A stretch of 64,000 nt of DNA from Mucilaginibacter sp. JRF (GCF_015223065.1 NZ_JADFBY010000001.1:496001-560000); one strand, 5' to 3'. Counted from the stretch's first letter, positions 27,332 through 37,548 are shown. Numbers and translations are program-made. Notes: a model not told the origin generated them from the letters alone.

Positions 27332-30300
27332 TTAAAGGGTTAAATCAATACCTAAACCATAATAAACCGGTAGTGGGTAGCTACGGCCGCTGTTTGCGCC
27401 GCCAACACCACGTCCGTTATCAAACTCGGTTGATTCCGGGTCGATAAAGCTGATGCCCGATATGGTGATCAGGTTTTGGCCTGAGAAATAAGCACGCGCT
27501 TTTTTCATACCTATCTTTTGCGCTATAGTGCTCGGTAGGGTATAACCGAACTGTACATTCTTTAAGCGAACGTAAGCGGCGTTATATAAATACAGGTCAG
27601 ACCCGCGACGGAAGTTGTTGGTGTTCGACTGGCTGCCGTTTGCCGCAAGGCGCGGAAACTCGGCATTAGGGTTTTGCGGCGTCCAGTAATCCAGCTGATG
27701 CTGGTACATCACCTGCGAGTAGTTGAAGTGGAAAGGCTCTATCAGCTCGCCACGTAAAAACATGCTGCGCATGCCAACACCTTGTAAAAATATACCCAGG
27801 TCAAATTGTTTGTAGCTGATGTCATAGTTCAAGCCAAACGTGTAGCGAGGTAGCGGATTGCCCAATACAAACTTGTCGTTTTCGTCTATTACGCCATCCT
27901 TATTTACGTCAACATAACGTATATCGCCCGGTAATACGCTCAGGCCGGTTGGTTTGGGGCCGTTGTTAACCTCGTCCAGATTTTGGAAGTAGCCATCGCG
28001 TTTGTAACCAACGTATGAGTTGATAGGCAAGCCCACCTTAAGCAGCACCTGCATTTCATCATAGCTTGAAATTTGCTGACCGCCTTCAAAGTATAATACC
28101 TTGTTCTTTGAGTCGGCAATGTTAAAGCTTACTACATGCTTAAAGTTTTTGGTGCTTTTACGATAAGTAGCGCTAAACTCCCAGCCCCTGTTGTTAACCT
28201 CGCCCGCGTTAAATGACGGCAGCCCTGCGCCGAAAGTACCCGGAACAGCAGGTGGGATCAGGATATCGCGGGTGGTTTTGTTAAAGTAATCAACTGCGAA
28301 GCTAAGCGCGTTTTTAAACAGCGTAGCCTCGAAACCAATGTTAAAGGTAGCCGCTCTTTCCCAACGGATATCAGGGTTGGCAATATTAAAGCCCGTACCC
28401 GCTGTTGGTGTATTGTTGAACGAGTAGCTGTTAGGTATATTGAAGTAAGTGGTTTGAAATTGATAGTTACCCACATTCTGGCTCCCCAACACACCGTACG
28501 ATCCACGTATCTTCAGATCACCAAAACGTTCGCGGTAGCTTTCCATAAATTCCTCCTGGCTGATACGGTAACCGGCAGAGAATGATGGGAAGAAAGCGTT
28601 ACGGTTTTGTTTAGCGAATTTTGATGAGGCATCAACCCTGAAATTGAATTCACCATAATACTTGTTCTCATAATCGTATGATACACGACCGAACAGCGAG
28701 TTAAGGCTGCTCTCGTTAGTATTACCCAGTGTGCCGTAAGTATTAGCTTCATCAATTTCAGTACCGTCAACCGGTGTACCCAGTTCAGGGTCGGTTAGCT
28801 TATAACGCAATGCAGTGCCCCGGTTAGTAACCGATTCGTTGGCGACACCTACCAATAAGCCAACACTATGTTTTTTGGCGATCAGCTTATTATACTCCGC
28901 GATCAATTGCGTATTCAGGAACAGGTTTTTTGAGCTGATATCATTCGTATTACGGTCAGCACCATAGTTTCCTTTTGGTAAAAAGTCAACACGCTGTATA
29001 CGCTCAAGGGTATGGTAGCTACCCAGGTTAGCGCCAAATACACCGCGTACCTTTAAATCGTTGGTAACGGCGAATTCAGCGCTCAGGTTGGCGGTTATTA
29101 CGTCGTCATCAAACTTACGGTAGCCACCTTTTTCTAAAATACCCAGCGGGTTAAATTCAGAAAGTACATCGTTGGTTAGGTAATTACCCTGAGCATCCTT
29201 TATATCATAATATGTAGGCGTACGACCGGCATCCACTATCAGTGTACCTGTACTGTACGAGTGCTCCTTACGGTCGGTACGGCTATAGGTCAAAATACTG
29301 GTAAGCTTTAGTTTACCAATCTCGTTGGTTAAGTTGATACGATAGTTATAGCGTTTGGCACCATAATCAGGGCCCACCAGGTTGCTGCGCTGATCAAGCA
29401 GACCGGCTGATACCAGGTAGCTTGTGGTGGCATTACCACCGGTGATGCTCACATTATGGTTTTGCTGCATGGCATTTTGCAAAATGGCATCTAAAAACCA
29501 CTCGTGGTCGCCCTCTTGCTCAAACTGGCGTATCTGTGCCGGGGTATATACAGCAGGTAAATTGGCATTAACCGCGGCCTCGTTACGGAGTATGGCGTTC
29601 TCATACGAGTGCACGGGCTTATACGTCATGCGTGGCACTTGTGTACCTACCAATCCGTTGTATGTTACCGTGGCTTTTGAGTCTTTTTTACCTTTTTTGG
29701 TAGTGATCAAAATAACACCGTTTGCCGAACGTGAACCGTAAATGGCCGCGCTACCTGCATCCTTAAGTACTGTGGCCGTTTCAATATCTGATGGATTGAG
29801 GTTGTTGATAGCGCTCACATCCTCGTTAATAATACCATCAATAACCAGTAGCGGCGAGTTGTTGTTAAGCGTACCCAAACCACGTATATTGATGTTTGGT
29901 GTTTGGCCCGGCTCCAGGTTTTTTTGCTGGATGGTTAAGTTAGGCAATGTACCCTGCAAGGCTTGTATAGCGCTTACGGCAGGCTTACCCTCAATAGCCT
30001 CGGAGGTAACCTGATCAATAGCGCCAACCACGCTCGAACGTTTTTGCGTACCGTAACCTACAACAACCACTTCGTTAAGGGCGGTTTGTTCGGGTGCCAG
30101 TTTTACGTTTATGGTGCTCAGGCCGTTTACCGCTATTTCCTGCTGGGCATAGCCAATAAACGAGAACACCAGTACAGCATCGGCAGGCGCATCAATGGTG
30201 AACATGCCATTACTATCGGTAACAACGCCTATGGTTGTACCTTTTACCTTTACGGTTACACCGGGTAGGGGGAAATTAGTATCGTCAGTAACCTTACCTG

Positions 30301-30727
30301 TAACCTTTGCCTGCTTTACTGATGCCTCCTGCATGCCCGGCAAAATGGTTTGGGCTGATGGTTCACTTATCACAATAACATCGCCAATAACCTTGTAACT
30401 AAGGTTAAACGGAGCCAATAATTCGCTTAATACGTCGCGCACGCTTTTGCCTTGTACGTTAAACGTAACCCTGTAGCTTTGTTTAAGCACATTATCGGTA
30501 TACGCGAAACGGATCTTATTATCGGCAGCTATCTTTTCGAGCGCGTCGGTAAGCCTGGTATCTTTAAGTTTAAGCGTTACCCGCGATTCTAAAAATTGCT
30601 GCCCGTAGGAGCTGTCTGCAATGGCGGTTAGGCACATAAAGCAAACAACAAAACAAACAAGCGAGGTAATTTTCATTAGAATTAGCACATGACGAATCAC
30701 TCCATTATAAAACAGAGATTTATTCAT
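27332..30727 (-). CDS. SusC-like TonB-dependent receptor with STN signalling domain (PUL 2)
   Basis: A 1131-residue outer membrane receptor. After a signal peptide (ending SYGQ at about residue 43) it has an STN domain (about 50-122), a carboxypeptidase-regulatory-like domain (about 142-211), a TonB-box-like NEVVVVGYG (about 218-226), a plug (NINIRGLGTLNNNSPLLVID) and a barrel. The STN domain is the feature that contacts a FecR anti-sigma factor in the inner membrane, so this receptor should report substrate to the FecR/sigma pair encoded upstream. Together with susD, susE and GH76 this forms a small alpha-mannan-type PUL. An upstream ATG at 30727 is used here; an internal ATG at residue 18 would also leave a workable signal. 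Confidence 0.94.
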   Translation of the reverse strand: MNKSLFYNGVIRHVLILMKITSLVCFVVCFMCLTAIADSSYGQQFLESRVTLKLKDTRLTDALEKIAADNKIRFAYTDNVLKQSYRVTFNVQGKSVRDVLSELLAPFNLSYKVIGDVIVISEPSAQTILPGMQEASVKQAKVTGKVTDDTNFPLPGVTVKVKGTTIGVVTDSNGMFTIDAPADAVLVFSFIGYAQQEIAVNGLSTINVKLAPEQTALNEVVVVGYGTQKRSSVVGAIDQVTSEAIEGKPAVSAIQALQGTLPNLTIQQKNLEPGQTPNINIRGLGTLNNNSPLLVIDGIINEDVSAINNLNPSDIETATVLKDAGSAAIYGSRSANGVILITTKKGKKDSKATVTYNGLVGTQVPRMTYKPVHSYENAILRNEAAVNANLPAVYTPAQIRQFEQEGDHEWFLDAILQNAMQQNHNVSITGGNATTSYLVSAGLLDQRSNLVGPDYGAKRYNYRINLTNEIGKLKLTSILTYSRTDRKEHSYSTGTLIVDAGRTPTYYDIKDAQGNYLTNDVLSEFNPLGILEKGGYRKFDDDVITANLSAEFAVTNDLKVRGVFGANLGSYHTLERIQRVDFLPKGNYGADRNTNDISSKNLFLNTQLIAEYNKLIAKKHSVGLLVGVANESVTNRGTALRYKLTDPELGTPVDGTEIDEANTYGTLGNTNESSLNSLFGRVSYDYENKYYGEFNFRVDASSKFAKQNRNAFFPSFSAGYRISQEEFMESYRERFGDLKIRGSYGVLGSQNVGNYQFQTTYFNIPNSYSFNNTPTAGTGFNIANPDIRWERAATFNIGFEATLFKNALSFAVDYFNKTTRDILIPPAVPGTFGAGLPSFNAGEVNNRGWEFSATYRKSTKNFKHVVSFNIADSKNKVLYFEGGQQISSYDEMQVLLKVGLPINSYVGYKRDGYFQNLDEVNNGPKPTGLSVLPGDIRYVDVNKDGVIDENDKFVLGNPLPRYTFGLNYDISYKQFDLGIFLQGVGMRSMFLRGELIEPFHFNYSQVMYQHQLDYWTPQNPNAEFPRLAANGSQSNTNNFRRGSDLYLYNAAYVRLKNVQFGYTLPSTIAQKIGMKKARAYFSGQNLITISGISFIDPESTEFDNGRGVGGANSGRSYPLPVYYGLGIDLTL

Positions 30728-30827
30728 AATTTTGAGAAAATTAAAGTGTTAGAAACTAAAGTGGTTTGCTACGAATTGCACCTCTGACGCAAACACACTT
30801 ATTATTAACCTGCATTTTTGATTTTTT

Positions 30828-30853
30828 CCCTGTGCAAATCCGTTTGTACAGGG
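30828..30853 (+). terminator. Terminator-like hairpin pointing against PUL 2
   Basis: CCCTGTGCAAA pairs with TTTGTACAGGG (one G-T pair) around TCCG, and only the plus strand continues into a T-run (TTTTTTATTTTTTTTT). All genes here are on the minus strand, so this would end a rightward antisense transcript starting inside or before the 5' end of susC. On the minus strand the stem is followed by A-rich sequence, which does not fit termination. Confidence 0.6.
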
Positions 30854-30951
30854 TTTTTTATTTTTTTTTAAGTAGACTCTTGCTTCATAATCTGGTTTTT
30901 TAAGTTTACAACTGGTATAGTACAGTTTAATTTATTGGTCGGTAAAATAAA

Positions 30952-31914
30952 CTAACACCCCTTGCCCTTTAGGTGATACACAGTACCACTAAGGGTGGCC
31001 TTACCTTTAACAAGGCGGGCAATAACGGCCATAATATCTTTAATAGGCACATTGGTAAAATCTGCCGATATGTTACATGCGGATAGGTTGGCATCAGCAC
31101 GAATGCTTACTTCAAACTCACGGTTCAGGGTTTTGATAACTTCGGGCAGGGCGGTATTCTTGAATATCAGTTTACCTGACTTCCAGCTGTTAAGCAATGC
31201 CATGTCAACATTATTATTGCGATCGATAGAACGGTTGTTCTTATTATAGGTAATACCCTGTGCCTTGGTAAGATAAATAGCATTGAATGACAGGGTGCTG
31301 CCCTCGGCAGGTACTACGCCAACCTTGCCGCTTAACACATCAACATGCAGCAGCTGGTCATCATCATAAGCCTTAATATTGAAACTGGTGCCCAATACAT
31401 GAGTTACAAGCTCGCCGGTGTGCACAATAAATGGTTTATCGGCATCGTGCACCACATCAAAAAAAGCCTCGCCGGTTATGGTAACTTCCCGCTTTTCGCC
31501 TCTGAAGGTTTCAGGATAACTGATCTTGCTGCCCGCGTTAAGCCATACCTTTGTACCATCGCCCAAAACAATGTTGGTTACACTACCGCGCGCCGCTGAT
31601 ACCTGCATAGTATGCACCGGTGCCACATAGTTCAGAATATCGTAACGGAAATAGTAGGATACGGAGATAAATACCGCCAGTATTGACGCGGCCACCATCC
31701 AGCCGGTGTATGCGCGGCGTTTGGGCACTTCGGGCACGGTATCAATGGTACTTAATATATTGGCATAAACCCCTTTGCTGTCAAACTCGGCATCGTGCGC
31801 GCCGGTTTGCACATCGTCCAGATCAAGGTTTTGAAAATACTTCTCCACCAGTTTTTCCTGCAAACGATCGCTATTCACCCTGCCGGGCTCATTAGGTTTA
31901 TTAAATCTTCTCAT
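30952..31914 (-). CDS. FecR-type anti-sigma factor (PUL 2)
   Basis: A 320-residue inner membrane protein: a cytoplasmic N-terminal part (1-70) that would hold the sigma factor, one helix (about 71-90, WMVAASILAVFISVSYYF), a periplasmic FecR domain (about 100-200, with GSVTNIVLGDGTKVWLNAGS and EAFFDVVHD) and a C-terminal DUF4974-like domain (about 245-318). The family relays the state of an STN-bearing outer membrane receptor to an ECF sigma factor. It sits between the sigma gene (70-base gap with a structured element) and susC. Confidence 0.92.
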   Translation of the reverse strand: MRRFNKPNEPGRVNSDRLQEKLVEKYFQNLDLDDVQTGAHDAEFDSKGVYANILSTIDTVPEVPKRRAYTGWMVAASILAVFISVSYYFRYDILNYVAPVHTMQVSAARGSVTNIVLGDGTKVWLNAGSKISYPETFRGEKREVTITGEAFFDVVHDADKPFIVHTGELVTHVLGTSFNIKAYDDDQLLHVDVLSGKVGVVPAEGSTLSFNAIYLTKAQGITYNKNNRSIDRNNNVDMALLNSWKSGKLIFKNTALPEVIKTLNREFEVSIRADANLSACNISADFTNVPIKDIMAVIARLVKGKATLSGTVYHLKGKGC

Positions 31915-31931
31915 TGGGTTTACATATTGTA

Positions 31932-31965
31932 GGATGCAGAAAAAGCATCCACCCCCTAAAAGAAA
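31932..31965 (-). promoter_or_regulatory. Structured element between ECF sigma and fecR (PUL 2 copy)
   Basis: Minus strand: TTTTAGGGGGTGGATGC, a seven-base loop, then GCATCC completing a six-base hairpin (31932-31950). A similarly organised element (TTTAGGGGTGATGCCC with its own hairpin) is in the same position in PUL 3. Function unknown; it may control fecR translation or RNA processing. Confidence 0.5.
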
Positions 31966-31984
31966 ATGAAAAAAAATTAAGAGG

Positions 31985-32575
31985 TTAAATTTTGTCCTGT
32001 AATAGTACTACCAATACAGCTAATGGCAGATAGTCGGTAAGGCCGGTACGCAGGTACCGTAGGGCTATGGTCATTTGGTTTTCAACGGTTTTTACTGAGA
32101 TATTCAGTTTTTCAGCTATCTCTTTATTGGATAGATACTCCTTACGACTGAGCAGGAATATTTGCCTGCACTTTTCGGGCAACCCGGCAATACCCTCGTC
32201 AAGTAGGCGGGCAATATCATTTTGCATCACCTTGCTATCCGTACTGTATTGCTCCATCATCCTGTCGATGGTATCAATATCAATCGTAGCTTTTTGGGTG
32301 CGTATATAAACCAGCACCCTGTTTTTAATGGCCACCTTTAAATAACCCGACAAGCTACTGATGTGCAATTGGTGCCGCTTGAACCAAATATCGGTAAATA
32401 ACTCCTGTACCAGATCCTCGCATACATATTTGTCCCTGAACAGGTTATAAGCCACATGAAACACCTTGGCCGAGTACCGGGTATACAACATCTCGAACGC
32501 AGCCCTGTCATCGAGCTTGAGTAACTCCAATAATTTATCGTCGGGCCACAATTGATGTTGCGTAGCTTGATACAT
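31985..32575 (-). CDS. ECF RNA polymerase sigma factor (PUL 2)
   Basis: A 196-residue sigma-70 family factor of the Bacteroidota FecI-like group. Region 2 (about 25-95) contains FEMLYTRYSAKVFHVAYNLF and DLVQELFTDIWFKR; region 4 (about 130-185) contains IFLLSRKEYLSNKEIAEKLN and VKTVENQMTIALRYLR. It would direct transcription of the adjacent susC operon when the STN receptor/FecR pair releases it. The PUL promoter it reads cannot be recognised by eye. Confidence 0.93.
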   Translation of the reverse strand: MYQATQHQLWPDDKLLELLKLDDRAAFEMLYTRYSAKVFHVAYNLFRDKYVCEDLVQELFTDIWFKRHQLHISSLSGYLKVAIKNRVLVYIRTQKATIDIDTIDRMMEQYSTDSKVMQNDIARLLDEGIAGLPEKCRQIFLLSRKEYLSNKEIAEKLNISVKTVENQMTIALRYLRTGLTDYLPLAVLVVLLQDKI

Positions 32576-32628
32576 ATTAAATTAGATGCAAACAGATTTG
32601 CTAATTGGCTTATAAAGATTAAAGCAAA

Positions 32629-32661
32629 CAAATCTAATCAAAATTTAAACTTATATGCAAT
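32629..32661 (-). promoter_or_regulatory. Candidate promoter of the PUL 2 sigma gene
   Basis: Minus-strand TAGATTTG (32636-32629) fits TAnnTTTG, with ATTG (32661-32658) 21 bases upstream at the -33 position. The leader would be about 45 bases. Confidence 0.4.
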
Positions 32662-32721
32662 AGCTGTTTAGATCGCAAAAAGAGTGATAAGGTGATCGGG
32701 TTTAACCTGAGATATTGTTCA

Positions 32722-35700
32722 TTATTTTTTAGGCAAAGTAAACCAAAATGTACTTCCTTCTCCCGGTGTGCTCTCTATGCCAACCTGGCCGGAATGCCTT
32801 TTGATGATCTCTGAACTTATATATAAGCCTAAGCCTAAACCCGAAAACTTCTGCGATGATTCCTGCACCCTATAGAAACGGTCAAAAATAAAGGGCAGCT
32901 TTTCTTCAGGTATGCCAATACCAAAATCTTTAATTTCAACTTTTACCGCATCGTTAGTGATACCACAATTAACTACCACAGTTTCCGCGTCAGGTGAATA
33001 TTTAATAGCATTGGTCAAAAAGTTATGTACTACCTGTTCAATCCTTTGCCTGTCGCCGTTCATTAATATCTCGTCGCCGGGTTGAAAAATGATCTTATGC
33101 TTTATGCCTGAGCTTTTAATATCTTCAATACATTCCTTTAGCATCTCTACAATGTTAAATTCCTGGTAGTTAAGTAACATTTTCCCTTCTTGGATCTTTG
33201 TTACGTTCAACAGATCGTCAACCAGGTTTGTTAGTTTTTGCGTTTGATGATTAGCACGGTCAATAAAACTGGTTAAATTATTATTTGTACCCGTTTTCTT
33301 GACCATTCGCTCAACTATCTGTAGCGAACCTTTCATGCTGGTGATAGGCGTTTTTAATTCATGACTGGCAATGCTCATAAATTCATCCTTACGCCGCATT
33401 AGTTCTTCGGTAGCTATGCGTCCGCGTACAATTTCGGTAACCTCGTAGCCAAAGAAAGCGATGCCATCAATATACCGGCCATCAAAATTATAAACAGGGG
33501 TGAGCGTAATGTCCATCCAGCATTTACCAAGGCGGCGTTTTGAATTTTTATCAATGCTGATCTCGATCTGTTTTCCCTCGAACGTTTTTCCGGTGTCAAA
33601 TACTTCCAGCTCCAGCTGCCCGAAATCCAGATCATCAGCGGTAAATACCAATTTTGTATGCTCGCCTATAGCATGGTCAGGACCAAAGAAATCGGCATAA
33701 GCTTCATTCACAAATTCGTAGGTTAATGCACGTCCTCGTTTTATGGCGATCAAAGCTGGCGCGTGACTGAAAATATTGGTAAATTCTTCCTGCTGCCTGT
33801 TAAGCCTTGTTTGCAGTTCGGCCCGTTTCTGTTCTGCTTCCTTCTGTTTGCTAATATCAATGATATAGCTTACCGCGGTCATATTATCGTCCTGCTCTAA
33901 CAGTACCGAACCCATCAGTACCGAAACTATGCCACCATCGCGCTTAATGTATTGCTTCTCGAACGGTGGGCACAGCTTATTGGCTTTGAGTTCTTGTACA
34001 GCCTGATAACTTACGGCCATATACTCCTTTGGTGTAAGTTTTGACCAATCAAGTTCTTTATTCTCTAACTGATCGCGGTCATAGCCCAGCATATCCAAAA
34101 ACGCGTCGTTCGCTTCGTGGATGGTACCATCCAGATCGGCGAAAACCATACCGATCATGTTTGATTCGAAAACCTTTTTGAACTTCCGTTCACTGCTGCT
34201 CAGGCGCTTTTCGGTTTCAACCAATTTGCTTATATCGATGATAGAGCCTACCAGCCTGTAAGGAGTATTAAATTCATCCTCGAGGATGCTTGCACGATCT
34301 AAAATAACGGAATAACTCCCGTCGGCTTTTTTAAAGCGGTATTCTGCCGACCAGTAAGGTTCGTGGTTATTGATGGCATCAAAAATGCCTGACTCTATGC
34401 GCTCGCGGTCATCAGCATGAATGTGATCGAACCAATGCCCAACAGCCTCGGTATCTACCGATATCTCGTAACCGAACATAGAGGTAAAGTTATCGCTCCT
34501 CCACATGGTGTTGCTCACCAGATCCCAATCCCAAATGGTATCATTAGTAGCTTTTGAAACAAAGTTGAAACGTTCCTCACTTTCGCTTAGCTCACGGGTT
34601 CTTTCACGCACTTTTTCTTCGAGGCCGGTATTCAATTCACGCAGGCTTTCGCGGGCTTTTACCAGTTCACTGTAATTGCTTCTAAGTTTTTGTTCGGCAA
34701 CTTTGCGTTTAGTAATATCATTCAGGCTTAATACAAAGCCATCTATCATTTTACCCAACACCAACTGGTGCCATTGCCCATCAGTTACCTGTAGTTCAGT
34801 TATAAAAGGCTCGTTATTGCTTAGCAGCTTAGCTATGTTGGTCGCGTTAATGATCTTAGCCAATTGCGGGAAATCATTAAGGGTAGGCTGGCGCAGAAAA
34901 TCATCTGTTGATTTTTTGAATAATTTTTGAGCCGCGCTGTTATGGCTAATACAATGATATTGTTTTTGAGCACCATCCTTACTCTTGATCTCGGCAAAGG
35001 CGAGTATGGCGGCCGAACTGGCGTTGTAAACACCGGCAATCATGTTATTAAGCCGGGTAATAGCTGTTATATCAATAAAGGTTATAACTACGCCATCCAC
35101 CTTGCCGCCCTTTTTCAGGTAGGGCATAATACGCATCAGGTTGTTGGTGCCGTTGTTGAGGGATACTTCCTTCTCTATCACGGTATCGTTAGCCAGTACG
35201 TTATGAATATCGTTGTTTAAATTATCGTACCGGATATTATTGGACAGGTGATTGATAGGTCGCCCGATATCTGATTCGATAAGGTTAACCATATCGATAG
35301 CTGCCGGGTTAAACTTACGTATGTGCAAATTGGCATCAATAAATATCTGGCCAATGGTTGTGCTCCTGAAATAGTTATCCAGATCCTCGTTCAGCTCAAT
35401 AAGCTCACGTATCTTTTGCTGATGTTCTGTATTCAGCGTATGTAATTCCTCGTTGAGTGATTGCAACTCCTCATTGCCCGACTGTAGCTCCTCATTGGCC
35501 GACATGAGCTCCTCGTTAGAGGATTGTAATTCCTCGTTAGTCGTTTCCATTTCCTCAACCACCAGTTGCAGGTTAGATCGCGACTCGGTCAAGGCGGTTT
35601 CCATCTCTAACAGGTATTCATCCTGCGAACTCATGTGGTCAACTTCGGCCGGTAAGAAATTTTTAACCGGGGTTTCAACCGACAGTTCGTTCAATATGAT

Positions 35701-37548
35701 AAGCGTGTAACCGTGAGGTGTTTGATCATCAGGTGGTTTAATGGTCATCTGTACGTTACTATCGTTGTTCATAGTACCGGTAATAACCTTAACCTTGCCA
35801 TCTTTCCAGGCTTTGCGTATGGTTGTGCTCAGCAGGATAGATATTTCCCTGTTAACCATGTTCAGCAGGTTCAGCTCCAGTTTCTTTTTAGGCAGGGCCA
35901 AAAAATTTGAGAATTCACCCAGAGTTTCCTTAATGATAAAGGTTTTATCAACAAAAACAGCAACGTAGCCCATCTGCTCAATCATCAGGCTTTGGAATTC
36001 ATCCGCCGTAGTGCGTTTCTGCTCCGCCTCTTTGATCGCCGTTTTTTTAGAAACCGGTGGCACAGGCAATGATGCCGTGGTGTAGCTGTGATGCAGGTTA
36101 TATTTGATATTCCCTGACTTTTGATAGATCTTTTGCTTACTGTTGATCTCCCGCAACCCTTCCATAATGCCGGTGGCGTTTTCGCTTGAGCCTAAAAACA
36201 AATATCCCTGTGGCATCAGCGAATAATGAAAAGTGGTCAGTATCTTTTGTTGCAATACGGTGTTCATGTAGATGAGCATATTGCGGCATGATATCAGATC
36301 ATTCTTGATGAACGGCGGAGATTTGATCACGTTATGCGCAGCGAAAACGATCATCTTACGTATCTCGGGAATAACCGAATAGGTATTGTCCGAATTTTTG
36401 ATAAAGTATCGCGTCAATATATCATCATCGATCTCTTTAACGCTCGATGCAGGGTAGCAATTTTTTGAAGCTATGCGGATGCTTTCCTCATCAAGGTCCG
36501 TAGCGAATATTTTAACCTCAAGATCGCGGCGGCTGCTTTTCAACGCCCTGTCAAAAAGTATAGCGATGGAGTATGCTTCCTCACCGGTACTACAGGCGCA
36601 TACCCAAACCTTAATGGTTTGGCCATCTTGCTTTGAAGCGATGATGGCGGGGACAATATCATCTTTAAGCTTGCCAAAAGCCGGCTGATCCCGAAAGAAC
36701 TTGGTAACACCGATCAGGAATTCTTTTGCCAGAATTTTAGCCTCGCCGGGTTTTTTCTGTATGTATTGCAGGTATTCGTCAAGGTTAGCAACATCGGCAG
36801 CAATAAGCCTGCGGGCAATGCGCCTTAATATTGTTGGTGTTTTGTAAAGGTTGAAATCCTGACCGGTTTGCCGTGAAACTACATCGAATATCTCGGTAAG
36901 GTGCTCATCTTCAAAAAGCTCCTTTTCCAGCTCGGGTACATGTTCCTGGTTAACGTAGTTATATATCTCGGCATGCATATTAGCCGGCGATAAAACATAA
37001 TCGGTATTACCGGAGGCAATGGCGCTGTTGGGCATACCATCAAACTTAGCGGTTGATGGCTCCTGCGCTATAACCATACCACCACATGCCTTGATGGCCT
37101 CTATACCTTTACTGCCATCTGTACCCGTTCCGGATAGAATGATAGCTATGGCTTTTTCCCGCACATCAGTTGCTAAGGTGGTCAGGAAGGTATCAATAGC
37201 CGTATTGGGCGATTTATCTTTAACCTTATCAGCAAGCCTAAGCTTGTGATGGCGTATGGTCATGATCTTTTTACTCGGAATAATGTATACGCAGTTCTGT
37301 TCCAGGATCATGTTATTCCCGGCTTCCATCACCTTCATGTGCGTATGTTTGGCAACCAGCTCTACCAGCAAGCTTTTATAATCCGGAGATAAATGCTGTA
37401 TAACAACAAATGTGAAACCGGAGTTGGGCGGCATATGATCAAAAAACTCATGTATAGCCTCGAGGCCGCCGGCAGAGGCGCCGATCGTTATGATATAACG
37501 ATCGTTGATCTTTGAATCATTACCTTCCTTAATAACTTCTATACTCAA
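32722..37548 (-). CDS. CheB/CheR-PAS-histidine kinase fusion
   Basis: A 1608-residue signalling protein. Residues about 15-200 are a CheB methylesterase domain with the triad Ser25 (GASAGG), His52 (QHLS) and Asp144 (GTGTDG). About 210-480 is a CheR methyltransferase with the SAM motif VWVCACSTGEEAYS. A coiled coil of NEEL(Q/M)S repeats (about 670-706) leads to several PAS domains (about 720-1370). A HisKA/HATPase kinase ends the protein, with His1396 in MSIASHELKTP, then TNAIKYSPD, FGIGIPEEK and GLGLGLYIS. No receiver is fused. Methyl-group chemistry in such fusions is thought to act on non-chemotaxis signalling. The TTG start overlaps the stop of the phytochrome gene (TTGA); the first in-frame ATG lies beyond the CheB Ser motif, so TTG is required. 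Confidence 0.9.
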   Translation of the reverse strand: MSIEVIKEGNDSKINDRYIITIGASAGGLEAIHEFFDHMPPNSGFTFVVIQHLSPDYKSLLVELVAKHTHMKVMEAGNNMILEQNCVYIIPSKKIMTIRHHKLRLADKVKDKSPNTAIDTFLTTLATDVREKAIAIILSGTGTDGSKGIEAIKACGGMVIAQEPSTAKFDGMPNSAIASGNTDYVLSPANMHAEIYNYVNQEHVPELEKELFEDEHLTEIFDVVSRQTGQDFNLYKTPTILRRIARRLIAADVANLDEYLQYIQKKPGEAKILAKEFLIGVTKFFRDQPAFGKLKDDIVPAIIASKQDGQTIKVWVCACSTGEEAYSIAILFDRALKSSRRDLEVKIFATDLDEESIRIASKNCYPASSVKEIDDDILTRYFIKNSDNTYSVIPEIRKMIVFAAHNVIKSPPFIKNDLISCRNMLIYMNTVLQQKILTTFHYSLMPQGYLFLGSSENATGIMEGLREINSKQKIYQKSGNIKYNLHHSYTTASLPVPPVSKKTAIKEAEQKRTTADEFQSLMIEQMGYVAVFVDKTFIIKETLGEFSNFLALPKKKLELNLLNMVNREISILLSTTIRKAWKDGKVKVITGTMNNDSNVQMTIKPPDDQTPHGYTLIILNELSVETPVKNFLPAEVDHMSSQDEYLLEMETALTESRSNLQLVVEEMETTNEELQSSNEELMSANEELQSGNEELQSLNEELHTLNTEHQQKIRELIELNEDLDNYFRSTTIGQIFIDANLHIRKFNPAAIDMVNLIESDIGRPINHLSNNIRYDNLNNDIHNVLANDTVIEKEVSLNNGTNNLMRIMPYLKKGGKVDGVVITFIDITAITRLNNMIAGVYNASSAAILAFAEIKSKDGAQKQYHCISHNSAAQKLFKKSTDDFLRQPTLNDFPQLAKIINATNIAKLLSNNEPFITELQVTDGQWHQLVLGKMIDGFVLSLNDITKRKVAEQKLRSNYSELVKARESLRELNTGLEEKVRERTRELSESEERFNFVSKATNDTIWDWDLVSNTMWRSDNFTSMFGYEISVDTEAVGHWFDHIHADDRERIESGIFDAINNHEPYWSAEYRFKKADGSYSVILDRASILEDEFNTPYRLVGSIIDISKLVETEKRLSSSERKFKKVFESNMIGMVFADLDGTIHEANDAFLDMLGYDRDQLENKELDWSKLTPKEYMAVSYQAVQELKANKLCPPFEKQYIKRDGGIVSVLMGSVLLEQDDNMTAVSYIIDISKQKEAEQKRAELQTRLNRQQEEFTNIFSHAPALIAIKRGRALTYEFVNEAYADFFGPDHAIGEHTKLVFTADDLDFGQLELEVFDTGKTFEGKQIEISIDKNSKRRLGKCWMDITLTPVYNFDGRYIDGIAFFGYEVTEIVRGRIATEELMRRKDEFMSIASHELKTPITSMKGSLQIVERMVKKTGTNNNLTSFIDRANHQTQKLTNLVDDLLNVTKIQEGKMLLNYQEFNIVEMLKECIEDIKSSGIKHKIIFQPGDEILMNGDRQRIEQVVHNFLTNAIKYSPDAETVVVNCGITNDAVKVEIKDFGIGIPEEKLPFIFDRFYRVQESSQKFSGLGLGLYISSEIIKRHSGQVGIESTPGEGSTFWFTLPKK

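Noticed and set aside
35430..35540. Short tandem repeat within the CheB/CheR kinase gene
   Set aside because: It encodes the NEEL(Q/M)S heptad-like coiled coil common to this protein family, so it is protein architecture and not a mobile or regulatory repeat.
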